Counted from the stretch's first letter, positions 26,804 to 37,189 are shown. The stretch: DNA of 64,000 nucleotides from Massilia aquatica (GCF_011682045.1 NZ_VVIW01000001.1:124001-188000); one strand, 5' to 3'. Notes: generated from the letters alone by a model not told the origin. Made by a program: numbers and translations.

Positions 26804-27985
26804 TCAGTAAGCGCGCTGGCGTTTTCCGGTCTGCGAGCGCAAGAAGGCCAGCTTGGCCGAATAGCGTTCGGTGGCCGCGTGCGTGGTGCTGTTGTCGAGC
26901 GCCAGCGCCAGTTCGTCGCGCGCGGGACCGGCTTCGCCCAGGCGCCAGTGCGCGATCGCCAGCCAGAAGTGGAACTCGTGGTTGAACGGCGCGCGCCGCA
27001 CTTCCTTGTTCAGCAAATCGCGCGCGTCGGCGTAGCGCAGTTCTTCCAGCGCCTTGATCGCCTTGTGAAAGTAGTGGTAGGGCGGAGTCGGTTCGAGCGT
27101 GGCCAGGCGCGCCGCCAGCGCTGCCGATTCCTCTTTCTTGCCCAGTTTGGACAGCACCGGCACCAGGTTGTGCATGGCGATCGTGCTCTCCGGTTCCAGC
27201 GTCAATGTGGCCTTGAAGGCGCGTTCGGCCAGCAGCTGGTCGCCGTGGCGCTGGTAGATCACGCCCAGCGTGTTGTAGGGCGTCGAGTAGGTCGGCAGGT
27301 GCAGCACCGCCGCGCGCGCCCACCAGTAGGCTTCGTCGAGGCGGTTCTCGGCCAGCGCTTCTGCCGCGCGGTTATTCATGAACATGGCCTCGATCATGCG
27401 CTCTTCGATCACGTGCGTGTTGTAGCGCGCGCTGTCTTCGGGCGGCAGGAAGTCGATGGTCAGCATGCGCTCCTCGCCGCCGATGGTGCGCGCCTGCGCC
27501 GTGCGGCGCTTGCCCATGGACAGGTTGACGTGGGTGCTGGCGAAATACAGGCTGGCGCTGCGGGTCCAGGTTTCGTCGATCATCACGTCCTGGTACTGCA
27601 CTTCGAGACCGAGGTGCTTGGCGAAAGCGGCGGTCATGACCACCAGCGACAGGCAGTTGCCCATGCGCGCGTCGAACGTTTCGGCGGCGTTGCGGGTGAC
27701 GCTGGCGTCGTATTCGAGTTTGAGCTCGCCCTTGGTGTAGAGCGCCTCGACCAGGCCGCGTTCGGGGCCGAGCCGGCGCAGCACGCTGCGAAATTCAGGG
27801 CTGTCGAGATAGGCGCGCATGGCGGGACTGAGCGCGAACAGCTGGTCCGGGCCTACCGGCGCCGGCGCTGGCGCAAACGAGGTGTCGCTCAGGACCGCCG
27901 GCAGCGGCAGCGGCACGCGCATGCTGGCGCAGCCGCTGCCCAGCAGCGCCAAGGTAAGGATGGCCAAGCTGGCAAGGTGTCGCAT
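26804..27985 (-). CDS. Transglutaminase-like/TPR lipoprotein
   Basis: 393 residues. Lipoprotein signal (LALLGSGC, Cys19) then a transglutaminase-like core with MGNCLSLVVMTAAFAKHLGL (about 108-127) containing the nucleophilic Cys, followed by about five TPR-like helical pairs in the second half (YNTLGVIYQRHGDQLLAERAF). Probably anchored to the outer-membrane inner face or the inner membrane. Role unknown; such proteins fit peptidoglycan- or protein-crosslinking/proteolysis. AGGAGG sits 8 nt before ATG 27985. The HDOD gene upstream is on the same strand, leaving a 51-bp gap. Confidence 0.85.
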   Translation of the reverse strand: MRHLASLAILTLALLGSGCASMRVPLPLPAVLSDTSFAPAPAPVGPDQLFALSPAMRAYLDSPEFRSVLRRLGPERGLVEALYTKGELKLEYDASVTRNAAETFDARMGNCLSLVVMTAAFAKHLGLEVQYQDVMIDETWTRSASLYFASTHVNLSMGKRRTAQARTIGGEERMLTIDFLPPEDSARYNTHVIEERMIEAMFMNNRAAEALAENRLDEAYWWARAAVLHLPTYSTPYNTLGVIYQRHGDQLLAERAFKATLTLEPESTIAMHNLVPVLSKLGKKEESAALAARLATLEPTPPYHYFHKAIKALEELRYADARDLLNKEVRRAPFNHEFHFWLAIAHWRLGEAGPARDELALALDNSTTHAATERYSAKLAFLRSQTGKRQRAY

Positions 27986-28036
27986 CGAAGCCTCCTGAAG
28001 TCTGACTTTCAGTATCGTCGCCGGCAGGCCGAAAGT

Positions 28037-28903
28037 CTAGTGCTCGTGTTCGCCGTGAAAGGAATCGTGCAGTTCGTCGAGCAGGTCGGTGATGTCGTCG
28101 TCGGACAGGCCCAGATAGGCGCTGGCGCGGGCACCACCCTTGTCCCATTCGAGCGAGCCGCCGTGGCCCTGGTACTGCTGGATGGCGCTTTCGGCCAGCA
28201 GCGACAGCGCCACCAGGGCGCGCACGGCGTCGTCGGTGGCTTCGTCTTCGAGCACGGTGTAATCCTGGTGGTGCAGGATGGCCCAGGCCACTTCGCTCGA
28301 CAGGCCCCAGTTGCGCGCCAGCAGGCAGCCGATGGCGGCGTGGTTGGTGCTGTGGCGCTCATCTTCGAGCGCGGTGAACGGGCGCAGCGGGTCGTTGGCC
28401 GCTTCGGCGAAGGTGGAGGCGTAGGCGGGAAAGCGCTGCATCAGGAGCGGCACGCCGGTGTCGCAGAACAGGCCGAAGGTATGGGCCACGTCGGCTTCGC
28501 CGATGCGCAGGCGGCGCGACAGGTACACCATGGCCTGGGCGCGCCGGGTCGACAGGTCCCAGAAACTGGCCAGCGAAGCGTGGTCGGTGCCGATGCTGCG
28601 CCGTGCCAGCAGGCCCGTCATCAGGGCCGCGACCTGGTTAATGCCCAGGAACAAAATGGCCTGTTCGATCGACTTGGCCTTGCGCTTGCCGCCGTAAAAG
28701 GAAGAATTGGCGAGCTTGAGCAGCGCGCCGGACATGCCGACATCGCTGGCGATGATGCGGCCGATGGTCGCCGGCGAGGGATCTTCCGACATCAGTTCGC
28801 GCTGCAGGTCGGCCAAGAGGCTCGGACGCGGCGGTATCCGGATCGACTTGATCAGGGCATCGACCGGGTCGTCGGCAGGGTTGGCTAGGGCTGGGTTGCT
28901 CAT
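28037..28903 (-). CDS. HDOD domain protein
   Basis: 288 residues. HDOD domain from about 18 to 215 (IRIPPRPSLLADLQRELMSEDPSPATIGRII, then ASDVGMSGALLKLANSSFYGGKRKAKSIEQAILFLGINQ), a metal-lacking HD-like signalling fold. Usually linked to regulation of motility, stress or cyclic nucleotides; partner unknown. ATG at 28903 chosen over the longer frame to 28981. The Asp/His-rich C-terminal tail HDSFHGEHEH is unusual and could bind metal. Confidence 0.88.
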   Translation of the reverse strand: MSNPALANPADDPVDALIKSIRIPPRPSLLADLQRELMSEDPSPATIGRIIASDVGMSGALLKLANSSFYGGKRKAKSIEQAILFLGINQVAALMTGLLARRSIGTDHASLASFWDLSTRRAQAMVYLSRRLRIGEADVAHTFGLFCDTGVPLLMQRFPAYASTFAEAANDPLRPFTALEDERHSTNHAAIGCLLARNWGLSSEVAWAILHHQDYTVLEDEATDDAVRALVALSLLAESAIQQYQGHGGSLEWDKGGARASAYLGLSDDDITDLLDELHDSFHGEHEH

Positions 28904-29109
28904 ATGATATCGAAGATTAATTTCCGTGTGGAATCTCTTGCAGTGCATCACTATAAACCAGGATGCCGTGCAGCGGCTCATCTTCTCTCAATCCAAAAGG
29001 AATCTTTCTTCAGTGTTGGCCCGCCGTCACACCCGGCGTGGGCAAAGCGGCAGGCTTGCCGCAAAACCAAGCGCCGGTGTCAGACACCGCAGTAGTAGAA
29101 TTGTTTCTT

Positions 29110-29688
29110 ATGAAAATGCAGACAATGACACAGTTGGCGGGCGTCGATTTTGGCGCGCCGTCGCAGGAGGTGGCGCGTCAGCTCATCGGCGTGGAGTTGC
29201 TGGTCGATGGCGTGGGCGGGCGCATCGTCGAAACCGAGGCCTACGACCGCGATGATCCGGCGTCGCACAGCTTTTCCGGCCCCAGCGAGCGCAACCTGGC
29301 CATGTTCGGCCCGCCCGGGCATGCCTACGTCTACCGTTCGTACGGGATCCACTGGTGCCTGAACTTCGTGTGCCGCGAGGATGGTCATGGCGCCGGGGTG
29401 CTGATCCGCGCCATCGAGCCGCTCGAAGGCATCGCCCTGATGCGCGCGCGGCGCGGCCTGGACGATGTGCGCCTGCTGTGCTCCGGTCCCGGCAAGCTGA
29501 GCCAGGCTTTGGGCATCACGCGCTTGCACAACGCGCTGGCGCTGGATGCGCCGCCGTTCGCCCTCATCGCCCCGGCCGCGCCGGCCACCGTGGTGGCCGG
29601 GCCGCGCATCGGCATTTCCAAGGCCATGGAGGTGCCCTGGCGCTTCGGCCTGGCCGGCTCGCGCTTTCTCAGCAAACCGTTCCGCTAA
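29110..29688 (+). CDS. DNA-3-methyladenine glycosylase (AAG/MPG family)
   Basis: 192 residues. MPG/AAG fold marked by [52 protein letters not shown] (minor-groove Tyr) and [32 protein letters not shown] ends the domain. It removes 3-methyladenine and hypoxanthine from DNA, complementing the Ada/oxygenase pair and the hypoxanthine glycosylase in this window. ATG 29110 is used; the upstream in-frame sequence encodes no conserved domain. Confidence 0.94.
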   Translation: MKMQTMTQLAGVDFGAPSQEVARQLIGVELLVDGVGGRIVETEAYDRDDPASHSFSGPSERNLAMFGPPGHAYVYRSYGIHWCLNFVCREDGHGAGVLIRAIEPLEGIALMRARRGLDDVRLLCSGPGKLSQALGITRLHNALALDAPPFALIAPAAPATVVAGPRIGISKAMEVPWRFGLAGSRFLSKPFR

Positions 29689-29711
29689 GACCGGTACCGC
29701 CAGCAGCTTGC

Positions 29712-31424
29712 TCAGTTGACGCGCTTTCCGGCGGCCCCGCGCGCCGCCGGCGACAGCCCGCGCGCGCCCACCGCCCGCATCCGGCTGGCCGCCGCGCGCC
29801 GCTCGGCCGGTGTGCGGTGAGCGGCGTCCGGGTCGCCATGCAGCGCCGGGGGCTCGCCGTGCGCCGCGTCCTGCGGATCGGCATCGATCTGGAAGATCGA
29901 TACCGCCTTCGACAGGTTCACCGTCTGCTCGTGCAGGCTCTCGGCCGCCGCCGCGGCCTGCTCGACCAGCGCCGCGTTCTGCTGGGTCATGGAATCCATC
30001 TGGCCGACCGCCATGTTGACCTCGGCAATGCCTTCGGCCTGCTCGGAACTGGCCAGGCTGATGCGCTCGATGATCTCGTTGACCTGCATGACCGAGGCCA
30101 CGATGTCGCCCATGCTGCTGCCCGCTTCGTTGACCGAGGCGCTGCCGCCGTCGATGATGGCGGCCGAGTCGGCGATCAGGGCCTTGATTTCCTTGGCCGC
30201 CGCCGCCGAGCGCTGTGCCAGGATCCGCACTTCGGCCGCCACCACCGCGAAACCGCGCCCCTGTTCGCCGGCGCGCGCCGCTTCCACCGCCGCGTTCAGC
30301 GCCAATATATTGGTCTGGAACGAGATGCCGTCGATCACGCTGATGATGTCGACAATCTTGGCCGAACTGGCCTTGATCTGGGCCATCGTATCCACCGCCC
30401 GGTTCACCGCTTTGCCGCCGCTGGCGGCCAGGGTGGCGGCACGCGAGGCCAGTTCGTTGGCGCGCCGCGCGTTGCCGGCGTTCTGCTTGACCGCCAGGGT
30501 CAGTGTTTCCATGGCGCTGGCGGTCTGTTCCAGCGAGCCGGCCTGCATTTCGGTGCGGTTCGACAGGTCCATGTTGCCGGTGGCGATTTCGTGCGAGGCG
30601 GTGTCGATCGAGCGCACCGAGTCCAGCACCGAACGCAAGGTCTGGTTCAGGGTGCCGATGGTCTGGTCCAGCGCGCGCGAGGTGTCGGCGATTTCGTCGC
30701 GGCCGCGGTTGGGCGCGCCCACCGTCAGGCGCCCGTTCGAGAGCGCGCCCACCACCCCGGCAATGGCGCGGATATCGGCCAGCATGGCGCGCCGCACCAG
30801 CATCGTGGCCAGCAGCGAGAGCCCGATCGAGAGCAGCACCAGCGCGCCCATCGCCCCGACCAGCGCGCGGAATTCCTCGCGCGCGTCGGCGTAGGCGCGC
30901 TCGCCCAACTGCTTTTCGAGGTCGGCCAGCTGGCCCAGGGCCGCGCTCAGGGCGACGAATTCCTTCTCCGCCTTTTGCATCGAATTGGTCGCGATCGACT
31001 GGTCCATCTGCGCCATTTCGATGGTCTCGACCACGCTCTTGCGGTAGGCGCCCAGCGCCACGGTGGAGGCGTCGATCAGCTTCTTCCCGGACGGGGGCGC
31101 CGTGCGCGCCAGCGCGCCCAGCTGGGCGGCGATGGCGGCGTGCTTCTTGCCGATGTCGGCGCTCAGCGCATCGACGCGCGCCTGGGCGAAGCTGCCGTTG
31201 ATCCAGGCCAGCAATTGATAGATGTTGGCGTGCGCATGCTTGGTGTCGCCGGCCACGTCGGCCGCCGCTTTCTGGCGCGTGGCGTGCACCTGCACCATTT
31301 TTTCCAGTGATTCATTCTGGCGCACCATGCCGTACCAGGCGCCCGCGGCCACCAGCATCAGCAGAATCAGTACCAGTCCGGGGGCCAACAACAGCTTGGG
31401 CCCAATACGCAATTTGTTCAACAT
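29712..31424 (-). CDS. Methyl-accepting chemotaxis protein
   Basis: 570 residues. Helix 1 (about 12-33), a periplasmic four-helix-type sensor domain (about 35-185), helix 2 (about 190-212), a HAMP region, and a cytoplasmic signalling hairpin with [16 protein letters not shown] at its tip. The C-terminus is a basic Ala/Pro-rich tail without a CheR/CheB tethering pentapeptide. Ligand unknown. ATG 31424 follows GGGAG; an upstream frame to 31490 is rejected because the helix would lose its N-terminal position. Confidence 0.93.
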   Translation of the reverse strand: MLNKLRIGPKLLLAPGLVLILLMLVAAGAWYGMVRQNESLEKMVQVHATRQKAAADVAGDTKHAHANIYQLLAWINGSFAQARVDALSADIGKKHAAIAAQLGALARTAPPSGKKLIDASTVALGAYRKSVVETIEMAQMDQSIATNSMQKAEKEFVALSAALGQLADLEKQLGERAYADAREEFRALVGAMGALVLLSIGLSLLATMLVRRAMLADIRAIAGVVGALSNGRLTVGAPNRGRDEIADTSRALDQTIGTLNQTLRSVLDSVRSIDTASHEIATGNMDLSNRTEMQAGSLEQTASAMETLTLAVKQNAGNARRANELASRAATLAASGGKAVNRAVDTMAQIKASSAKIVDIISVIDGISFQTNILALNAAVEAARAGEQGRGFAVVAAEVRILAQRSAAAAKEIKALIADSAAIIDGGSASVNEAGSSMGDIVASVMQVNEIIERISLASSEQAEGIAEVNMAVGQMDSMTQQNAALVEQAAAAAESLHEQTVNLSKAVSIFQIDADPQDAAHGEPPALHGDPDAAHRTPAERRAAASRMRAVGARGLSPAARGAAGKRVN

Positions 31425-31588
31425 GCCTGACTCCCGACAGAACGTCCGGCGGACGCTTTCGTGTATGGCGTAATTTATGCCCTCCCTCATGGCGTCGGTT
31501 GCGCCACATCAACATCGAGGTAAAGGATGCGTCCACGCCACACTCCGCAGCCGCGCGGGCGCCCCAAGGGACGGGGCGGCGCGTCATG

Positions 31589-31616
31589 TTGATCTATGAC
31601 AATTTAGTTCCATAAT
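31589..31616 (+). promoter_or_regulatory. Candidate promoter of the KamA-like gene
   Basis: -35 TTGATC (31589-31594), 16-bp spacer, -10 CATAAT (31611-31616). The 278-bp gap between the chemoreceptor and this gene holds no other ORF that I can support. Confidence 0.5.
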
Positions 31617-31702
31617 GCAAGCATATGATGGTTTCCTGCCTGCCATTCCGTTCCTGAAAGCGCTGATGGCATCCCCTTTCCGCCTTTCTCCAGGAGCCCA
31701 CC

Positions 31703-33088
31703 GTGACCGATGCCGTGCCCCCCAAATTCAAGCCCTATACCCGCCAGTCGATCGCCCAGGCGCGCCAGTGGCAATTCATGTCGCCCGAACTGCGCGAAGC
31801 GGTGGAAGTGGTCTCGCGCGTGCTGCCGTTTCGCACCAATGCGTATGTAATGGACCAGTTGATCGACTGGAGCAAGATTCCGGACGATCCGATCTACCGC
31901 CTGGTGTTTCCGCACCGCGACATGTTGCAGCCGCACGAGTACGCCCAGTTGCGCGAGCTGGTGCTGTTCAAGAAGGACGAGGCGGCCATCGACAAGCTGG
32001 TGCGGACGATCCGCATGCGCATGAACCCGCATCCGGCCGGGCAGATGACCCACAACGTGCCGCGCGTCAACGACGCGCCGCTGCGCGGCTTGCAGCACAA
32101 GTACAAGGAAACGGTGTTGTTCTTTCCCAGCGCCGGCCAGAGCTGCCACGCCTACTGCACCTTTTGCTTTCGCTGGCCGCAGTTCGTCGGCATGGACGAC
32201 CTGAAGTTCGATGCCAGCGAAACGACCGAACTGGTGGCTTACCTGGCAACGTGCCCGGAGGTCACCGACGTGCTCATCACCGGAGGCGACCCGATGATCA
32301 TGAATACCCGTTCGCTGGCGGTGTTCCTCGAATCGCTGCTGGTGCCCGAGCTGGCCCACATCCAGAACATCCGCATCGGCACCAAGGCGGTGGCCTACTG
32401 GCCGCAGCGTTTCGTTACCGACCGCGATGCCGACGACCTGATGCGCCTGTTCGAAAAAGTGGTCGCCGCCGGCAAGAACCTGGCCATCATGGGCCACTAC
32501 AGCCACGCGGTCGAACTGCGCAACGAGATGGCGCAAAAGGCGGTCAAGCGCATCGTCTCGACCGGCGCCACCCTGCGCATGCAAGGTCCGCTGATCCGCC
32601 ACATCAACGAAGACCCCGCCAGCTGGGCCGAGCTGTGGACCACCGGCGTGCGCCTGGGCGCGATTCCTTACTATATGTTCGTCGAACGCGATACCGGGCC
32701 GAGCGAGTATTTTTCGCTGCCGCTGGCGCGCGCGCACGATATTTTCCAGGCGGCGTTCCAGATGGTCTCGGGCTTGTCGCGCACGGTGCGCGGGCCCTCC
32801 ATGAGCGCCTTTCCCGGCAAGGTCGTGATCGATGGCGTGGTCACCATCAATGGCGAGAAACTGTTCGCGCTGCAATTTTTGCAGGCGCGCAATCCGGACT
32901 GGGTGCGCAAACCGTTCTTCGCCAAATACGATGACAGGGCGACCTGGCTGGATCACCTGGTGCCGGCCTTTGGCAAGAGCAAGTTCTTCTTCGAAGGCGC
33001 GGACGATGGCATCGTGCAGGCGCGGTCCGCCAAGGTGATTCCGATCAGGGAGGCGCTGCGCGCGGACGCCGGCCGCTGCCGGCAGTAA
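31703..33088 (+). CDS. KamA/YodO-family radical SAM protein (lysine 2,3-aminomutase-like)
   Basis: 461 residues. The radical SAM cluster motif CHAYCTFC (CxxxCxxC) lies at about 149-156, followed by LITGGDPMIMNTRSL; LRMQGPLIRHINEDPASWAELW is typical of the aminomutase family. Known members move the alpha-amino group of lysine to the beta position using PLP. The C-terminal region is shorter in obvious PLP features than classical KamA, so substrate and reaction remain open. GTG at 31703 follows CAGGAG with a 6-nt gap. Confidence 0.85.
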   Translation: MTDAVPPKFKPYTRQSIAQARQWQFMSPELREAVEVVSRVLPFRTNAYVMDQLIDWSKIPDDPIYRLVFPHRDMLQPHEYAQLRELVLFKKDEAAIDKLVRTIRMRMNPHPAGQMTHNVPRVNDAPLRGLQHKYKETVLFFPSAGQSCHAYCTFCFRWPQFVGMDDLKFDASETTELVAYLATCPEVTDVLITGGDPMIMNTRSLAVFLESLLVPELAHIQNIRIGTKAVAYWPQRFVTDRDADDLMRLFEKVVAAGKNLAIMGHYSHAVELRNEMAQKAVKRIVSTGATLRMQGPLIRHINEDPASWAELWTTGVRLGAIPYYMFVERDTGPSEYFSLPLARAHDIFQAAFQMVSGLSRTVRGPSMSAFPGKVVIDGVVTINGEKLFALQFLQARNPDWVRKPFFAKYDDRATWLDHLVPAFGKSKFFFEGADDGIVQARSAKVIPIREALRADAGRCRQ

Positions 33089-33272
33089 GCCTTGCCAGGG
33101 CCGCCGCCTTCAGCGCGGCGGCCTTGCCGGCGCGTTCGGGTGTGCGAGGAATTGGCTCAATGCATCGATTGCCGGGCAGCGCGCCGGATCGAGCGGGGCG
33201 CCCGCCGGCATCGGGCTGGACACGGCGCGCCCGCCTTCCGGCGCGGCCCGCGTGTCAGGTGAGGATGTTGAC

Positions 33273-33728
33273 TTATTTCTTGTAGATGCCGGCCTGCAAG
33301 ATGACATCGTCGACCCGCATCAGATAGGTGGTCTTCGGCTCGATCTTGCCGGAGGCGGGATTCTTGTAGGTGTAGTCGATCCAGCCCTTGCCTTGCTTGG
33401 CCACCAGATCGACACCCGCGCGGCGGAACGGCTTGCCGTTGGTGTCCGGCACGTCGATGAGGTCCTTGCCCACCAGGGCCGGGTTCATCGGGTGCGCCAG
33501 GATCACGCCGGTCTTGGCGTCCGACATATAGATATACAGCGCGCTTTGCACAAAGGTGGGGTCCTTGGCGTTGATGCGCTTGATCATCTCGGCCTTGCCA
33601 TCCGACTTGACCAGGGCGACGCCTTTTTCGACCAGGGCGATGGCATCTTTTTCGGCCGGCTCGGCAGCGCAGACATGCCCGGCCGCAATGGCCAGGCCCA
33701 GGGTGGTAGCGGTGAACAGCAGCTTCAT
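33273..33728 (-). CDS. Periplasmic single Cache-domain protein
   Basis: 151 residues: signal peptide (MKLLFTATTLGLAIAAGHVCAA) and one Cache fold (ALIYIYMSDAKTGVILAHPMNP; KGWIDYTYKNPASGKI). Stand-alone Cache proteins probably bind small ligands in the periplasm and deliver them to a receptor; none is coded next to it. ATG 33728 follows AAGGAAG. The 33089-33272 gap before it (184 bp) has a GC-rich hairpin at 33099-33123 but no gene. Confidence 0.8.
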   Translation of the reverse strand: MKLLFTATTLGLAIAAGHVCAAEPAEKDAIALVEKGVALVKSDGKAEMIKRINAKDPTFVQSALYIYMSDAKTGVILAHPMNPALVGKDLIDVPDTNGKPFRRAGVDLVAKQGKGWIDYTYKNPASGKIEPKTTYLMRVDDVILQAGIYKK

Positions 33729-33935
33729 GGTGACTTCCTTCAGGGAGAATTTCATTGGGTGAATATTGCCTTGACGCATTTCCCAATGTACGCCCGCGAC
33801 CGCGCTGCCAATTGCGCCAGGTCAAGCCAGCGCTATCCGCCAGGCCCGGCACGCCCCAAAGACAACACTGGGCATTTCTCTGGGAAATAGATTCCTCTGG
33901 GGAAGTTTTTGCCGGGTAAGTTGACGCAAGACAAT

Positions 33936-33964
33936 TTGGATCGGGTGCAGGCTTTTAGTATTAA
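33936..33964 (+). promoter_or_regulatory. Candidate promoter of the MFS transporter gene
   Basis: -35 TTGGAT (33936-33941), 17-bp spacer, -10 TATTAA (33959-33964). It lies in the 314-bp divergent gap 33729-34042, which has no supported gene. Confidence 0.45.
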
Positions 33965-34042
33965 TTCCTGTCGACAATTTTTTGAAGCGAAAAGTCGTTG
34001 GCGGCGAGCCTGCAACCTATTCATCGTTCACCGGAGTCCGCA

Positions 34043-35416
34043 ATGCGCACTGAGACCATCCGCAGCATTTTCTGGCGCGGCAAGGACGCGGACCCGGCCG
34101 CCAGCCCGGCACCGGATTTGGAACCTGCCACGAGCGATGTGCAAAAAACGGCCTGGCAACCGCGTGCCGCGCTGTTCTTCACGGTATTCCTGCCGTTCGC
34201 ACTCGGCCAGTACATGCATGCCTTGCTGCGCAATGTGAATGCGGTGCTGGTGCCGGACCTGGTTGCGTCGCTCTCGCTCAACCCGGGCCAGCTCGGCCTG
34301 CTCACCAGTACCTTCTTTTTTTCGGTGGTGCTGGCCCAGCTGCCCACCGCCTACGCCCTGGAGCGTCACGGCCCGCACAAGGTGCAGCTGGCCATGCTGC
34401 TGCTGGCGGCCCTCGGCGCGCTGATGTTCGCCTACGGACAAACCCTGACCCAGCTGGTAGCCGCGCGCGCGGTGATCGGCTTTGGCGTGGGCGGCACGAT
34501 GATGGTGGCGGTGAAGGCCATCTCGGCCGGGGTGGTGGCGGAACGGCTGCCATCGTCGGTCGGCTTCCTGATCGCCTTCGGCGGCCTGGGCTCGGCCTCG
34601 GCCACGCTGCCGGTGCGCCGCGTGCTCGAGCTCACCGACTGGCGCGGCCTGTTCATCGCCCTGGCCGTGCTGACCGCCGCCATCGCCGTGTTCGCCTGGA
34701 TGGTCAGGCCGCGCAAAAGCGCCGCACCGACCGGCAAGGCGCCGACCGCACAGGCGCTGCTGGACGTGTGGCGCAACCGCGCCTTTCGCAAGACCATCAT
34801 GCTGGTGCTGCTGTCGCACACCATTTACTGGGGCATGCAGGGACTGTGGATCGGCCGCTGGCTGTCCGACGTCGCCCGTTTTCCCGAGGGCACCGTGGCC
34901 TACCTGCTGTACCTGAGCATGGCCGCTGTCATCTTCGGCGCCATCGCGGTCGGCATGATTACCGAATGGGCCAAGCGGCGCGGGATCGCTCCGCTCGACG
35001 TGGCGGCGGTCGGGGTGGCCGGGTTCGTGCTGGTCCAGTGCGCGGTCGTGCTGAACCATTCGCCGACCTTTGCGCAACTGGCCGTGCTGTTCACCCTGGT
35101 GGGCACCATCACCGGCATCGAATACACAATCGTGCAGCAAAGCCTGCCGCGCGAGCTGGCCGGACCGGCTTCGTCCTGCCTGAACATGCTGATCTTTATC
35201 GGCGCCTTCCTAGTGCAGGCCGGTTTCGGCCAGCTGATCGGCTTGTGGGCGCCGGACGCGGTAGGCCACTATCCGGCCATCGCCTACCGGGTCGGGTTCG
35301 GCGTGCTGGTGCTGCTGCAACTGCCGGGCCTGGTGATGTATGCGCTGGAACGGCGCGCGGCCAGCGGCGTGGCGCCGATCCTGGTCGTTGAGGAGGATTT
35401 CGGCAAGACGGCCTGA
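34043..35416 (+). CDS. MFS transporter
   Basis: 457 residues with 12 predicted membrane helices. MFS sugar/organic-acid-like signatures: GLLTSTFFFSVVLAQLPTAYALERHGPHKV between helices 2 and 3, and RAVIGFGVGGTMMVAVKAIS in helix 4. An unusual 40-residue charged N-terminal tail precedes helix 1. Substrate unknown. ATG 34043 follows GGAG; the ORF is open further upstream but has no conserved sequence. Confidence 0.92.
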   Translation: MRTETIRSIFWRGKDADPAASPAPDLEPATSDVQKTAWQPRAALFFTVFLPFALGQYMHALLRNVNAVLVPDLVASLSLNPGQLGLLTSTFFFSVVLAQLPTAYALERHGPHKVQLAMLLLAALGALMFAYGQTLTQLVAARAVIGFGVGGTMMVAVKAISAGVVAERLPSSVGFLIAFGGLGSASATLPVRRVLELTDWRGLFIALAVLTAAIAVFAWMVRPRKSAAPTGKAPTAQALLDVWRNRAFRKTIMLVLLSHTIYWGMQGLWIGRWLSDVARFPEGTVAYLLYLSMAAVIFGAIAVGMITEWAKRRGIAPLDVAAVGVAGFVLVQCAVVLNHSPTFAQLAVLFTLVGTITGIEYTIVQQSLPRELAGPASSCLNMLIFIGAFLVQAGFGQLIGLWAPDAVGHYPAIAYRVGFGVLVLLQLPGLVMYALERRAASGVAPILVVEEDFGKTA

Positions 35417-35511
35417 AGGGGAGGATGGCGCGGCGTAACGGGCGAGCAAAACTGGACGATTCGTCTAGAATCGCCGGGACCGCTTTCCGTTCCAATCCAA
35501 GGAGATTTCCC

Positions 35512-36858
35512 ATGCGCGACCATCCGTCCGTTCGCCTGCTCGCAGGCTGCATGCTGCTGGGCCTGGCGGCCTGCGGCGAAAAGTCCACCCTGCCGCCCAC
35601 CGCCGATGTCGGCCCGGCCCCGGTGATTCCCGCGCCGAACAAGACGCTCATTCCCACTGTCAATATCGCACCCGCCAAGAGCTGGCCGGCGGGCGTGACC
35701 CCGCGCGCCGCCAGCGGCATGGCGGTCAAGGCCATGGCCAGCGGGCTGGACCATCCGCGCTGGCTGTACGTGCTGCCCAACGGCGACGTGCTGGTGGCCG
35801 AAACCAACGCCCCGCCCAAGCCCGAAGACGGCAAGGGCATCAAGGGCTTCGTGATGAAAAAGGTGATGGCCAAGGCCGGCGCGGGCGTGCCCAGCGCCAA
35901 CCGCATCACGCTGTTGCGCGACGCCGACGGGGATGGCGTGGCCGAAGTGCGCACCGAATTCCTCAAGGGCCTCAATTCGCCGTTCGGCATGGCGCTGGTG
36001 GGCGACGTGCTGTACATCGCGAATGCCGACGCCATCGTCAAGGTTCCTTACCGCAGCGGCGAGACGGCGATTTCCGCCGCGCCCGAAACGGTGGCCGCCT
36101 TGCCGGGCGGGCCGATCAACCACCACTGGACCAAGAACATCATCGCCAGCAAGGATGGCAGCAAGCTGTACGCGACGGTCGGATCGAACAGCAACGTGGC
36201 CGAAAACGGCATGGAGAACGAGGTCAACCGCGCCGCCATCCTCGAAGTCGACCTGGCCAGCAAGGCCACGCGCCTGTTCGCCTCGGGCCTGCGCAATCCG
36301 AACGGCATGGGCTGGCAGCCGCAGAGCGGCGCTTTGTGGACGGTGGTCAATGAACGCGACGAGCTGGGCAGCGATCTGGTGGCCGATTACCTGACCTCGG
36401 TGAAGGATGGCGGGTTTTACGGCTGGCCGTACAGCTACTACGGCAAGCATGTGGACGAGCGCGTCAAGCCGCCCAAGCCGGAGCTGGTGGCCAAGGCCAT
36501 CGTGCCCGACTACGCGCTGGGCAGCCATGTGGCGCCGCTCGGCATGGTATTCTATGAGGGCAAACTGTTCCCGGCGCAGTACGCGGGCGGCGCGTTTATC
36601 GGCCAGCACGGATCGTGGAATCGCGAACCGCTGAGCGGGTATAACGTGGTGTTCGTGCCGTTCGAAAACGGTGCGCCGAAAGGCAAACCGGTCAAGATCC
36701 TGACCGGCTTCGTGAACGAAGCGGGCGACGCCTATGGGCGTCCGGTCGGCGTGGCGGTCGACAAGGCCGGCGCGCTGCTGGTGGCCGATGATGTGGGTAA
36801 TGTCATCTGGCGCGTGACGCCGGCGGCACCGGCGGCCGCGCCCGTCGCGGCCAATTAG
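35512..36858 (+). CDS. Sorbosone/PQQ-dependent sugar dehydrogenase-like lipoprotein
   Basis: 448 residues. Lipobox LGLAAC (Cys22), then a beta-propeller of the glucose/sorbosone dehydrogenase family: HPRWLYVLPNGDVLVAETNAP, ITLLRDADGDGVAEVRT, FASGLRNPNGMGWQP, NERDELGSDLVADYL, GGFYGWPYSYYGKHVD and IGQHGSWNREP. Relatives are quinoprotein dehydrogenases of sugars or L-sorbosone in the periplasm; whether PQQ binds here is not proven. AAGGAG precedes ATG 35512. It is the last gene before the cytochrome oxidase cluster on the other strand. Confidence 0.92.
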   Translation: MRDHPSVRLLAGCMLLGLAACGEKSTLPPTADVGPAPVIPAPNKTLIPTVNIAPAKSWPAGVTPRAASGMAVKAMASGLDHPRWLYVLPNGDVLVAETNAPPKPEDGKGIKGFVMKKVMAKAGAGVPSANRITLLRDADGDGVAEVRTEFLKGLNSPFGMALVGDVLYIANADAIVKVPYRSGETAISAAPETVAALPGGPINHHWTKNIIASKDGSKLYATVGSNSNVAENGMENEVNRAAILEVDLASKATRLFASGLRNPNGMGWQPQSGALWTVVNERDELGSDLVADYLTSVKDGGFYGWPYSYYGKHVDERVKPPKPELVAKAIVPDYALGSHVAPLGMVFYEGKLFPAQYAGGAFIGQHGSWNREPLSGYNVVFVPFENGAPKGKPVKILTGFVNEAGDAYGRPVGVAVDKAGALLVADDVGNVIWRVTPAAPAAAPVAAN

Positions 36859-37187
36859 CCGCAGCCGTCCAGCATCAAGGCCGGCAGGCTGGTCCAGGCC
36901 ACGCCGGCCACGGCCAGCACCGCACTGCCGGCGCTGGCCCAGTCCAGCAAGCGCGTCGCCTCCGACGCGTTGGCCAGCACATGGCGCGCGCGCCACGCCA
37001 GCCACAGGCCCCCCCCCAGCGCCAGCGCCGACGCCAGTCCCACCACCGCCCGCCGCGGCGCCTCGCCGTCGATCAGGCCTGGGGCGCACAGCGCCGCCAC
37101 CCACACATAGCAAAAGAAAAAATGCAGGGCCCACACCAGCAGCGGTGCGCAGGCGTGCAGCAGTTTGCTGAAAAGGCGTTCGCGCAT
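36855..37187 (-). CDS. Small membrane protein of the cytochrome oxidase cluster
   Basis: 110 residues with three predicted membrane helices (LLHACAPLLVWALHFFFCYVWVAALC; the AVVGLASALALGGGLWLAW stretch; SAVLAVAGVAWTSLPALML). It starts 2 bp after the fused oxidase stop and is cotranscribed with it. It may be a subunit IV-like or assembly component; function unknown. Its stop overlaps the dehydrogenase gene stop by 4 bp. Confidence 0.75.
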   Translation of the reverse strand: MRERLFSKLLHACAPLLVWALHFFFCYVWVAALCAPGLIDGEAPRRAVVGLASALALGGGLWLAWRARHVLANASEATRLLDWASAGSAVLAVAGVAWTSLPALMLDGCG

Positions 37188-37189
37188 GA

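Noticed and set aside
33089-33272. Open frame on the minus strand and GC-rich hairpin after the KamA-like gene
   Set aside because: The frame overlaps the Cache gene antisense-wise in another phase and lacks motifs; the hairpin has no T-tract, so it was not called as a terminator.
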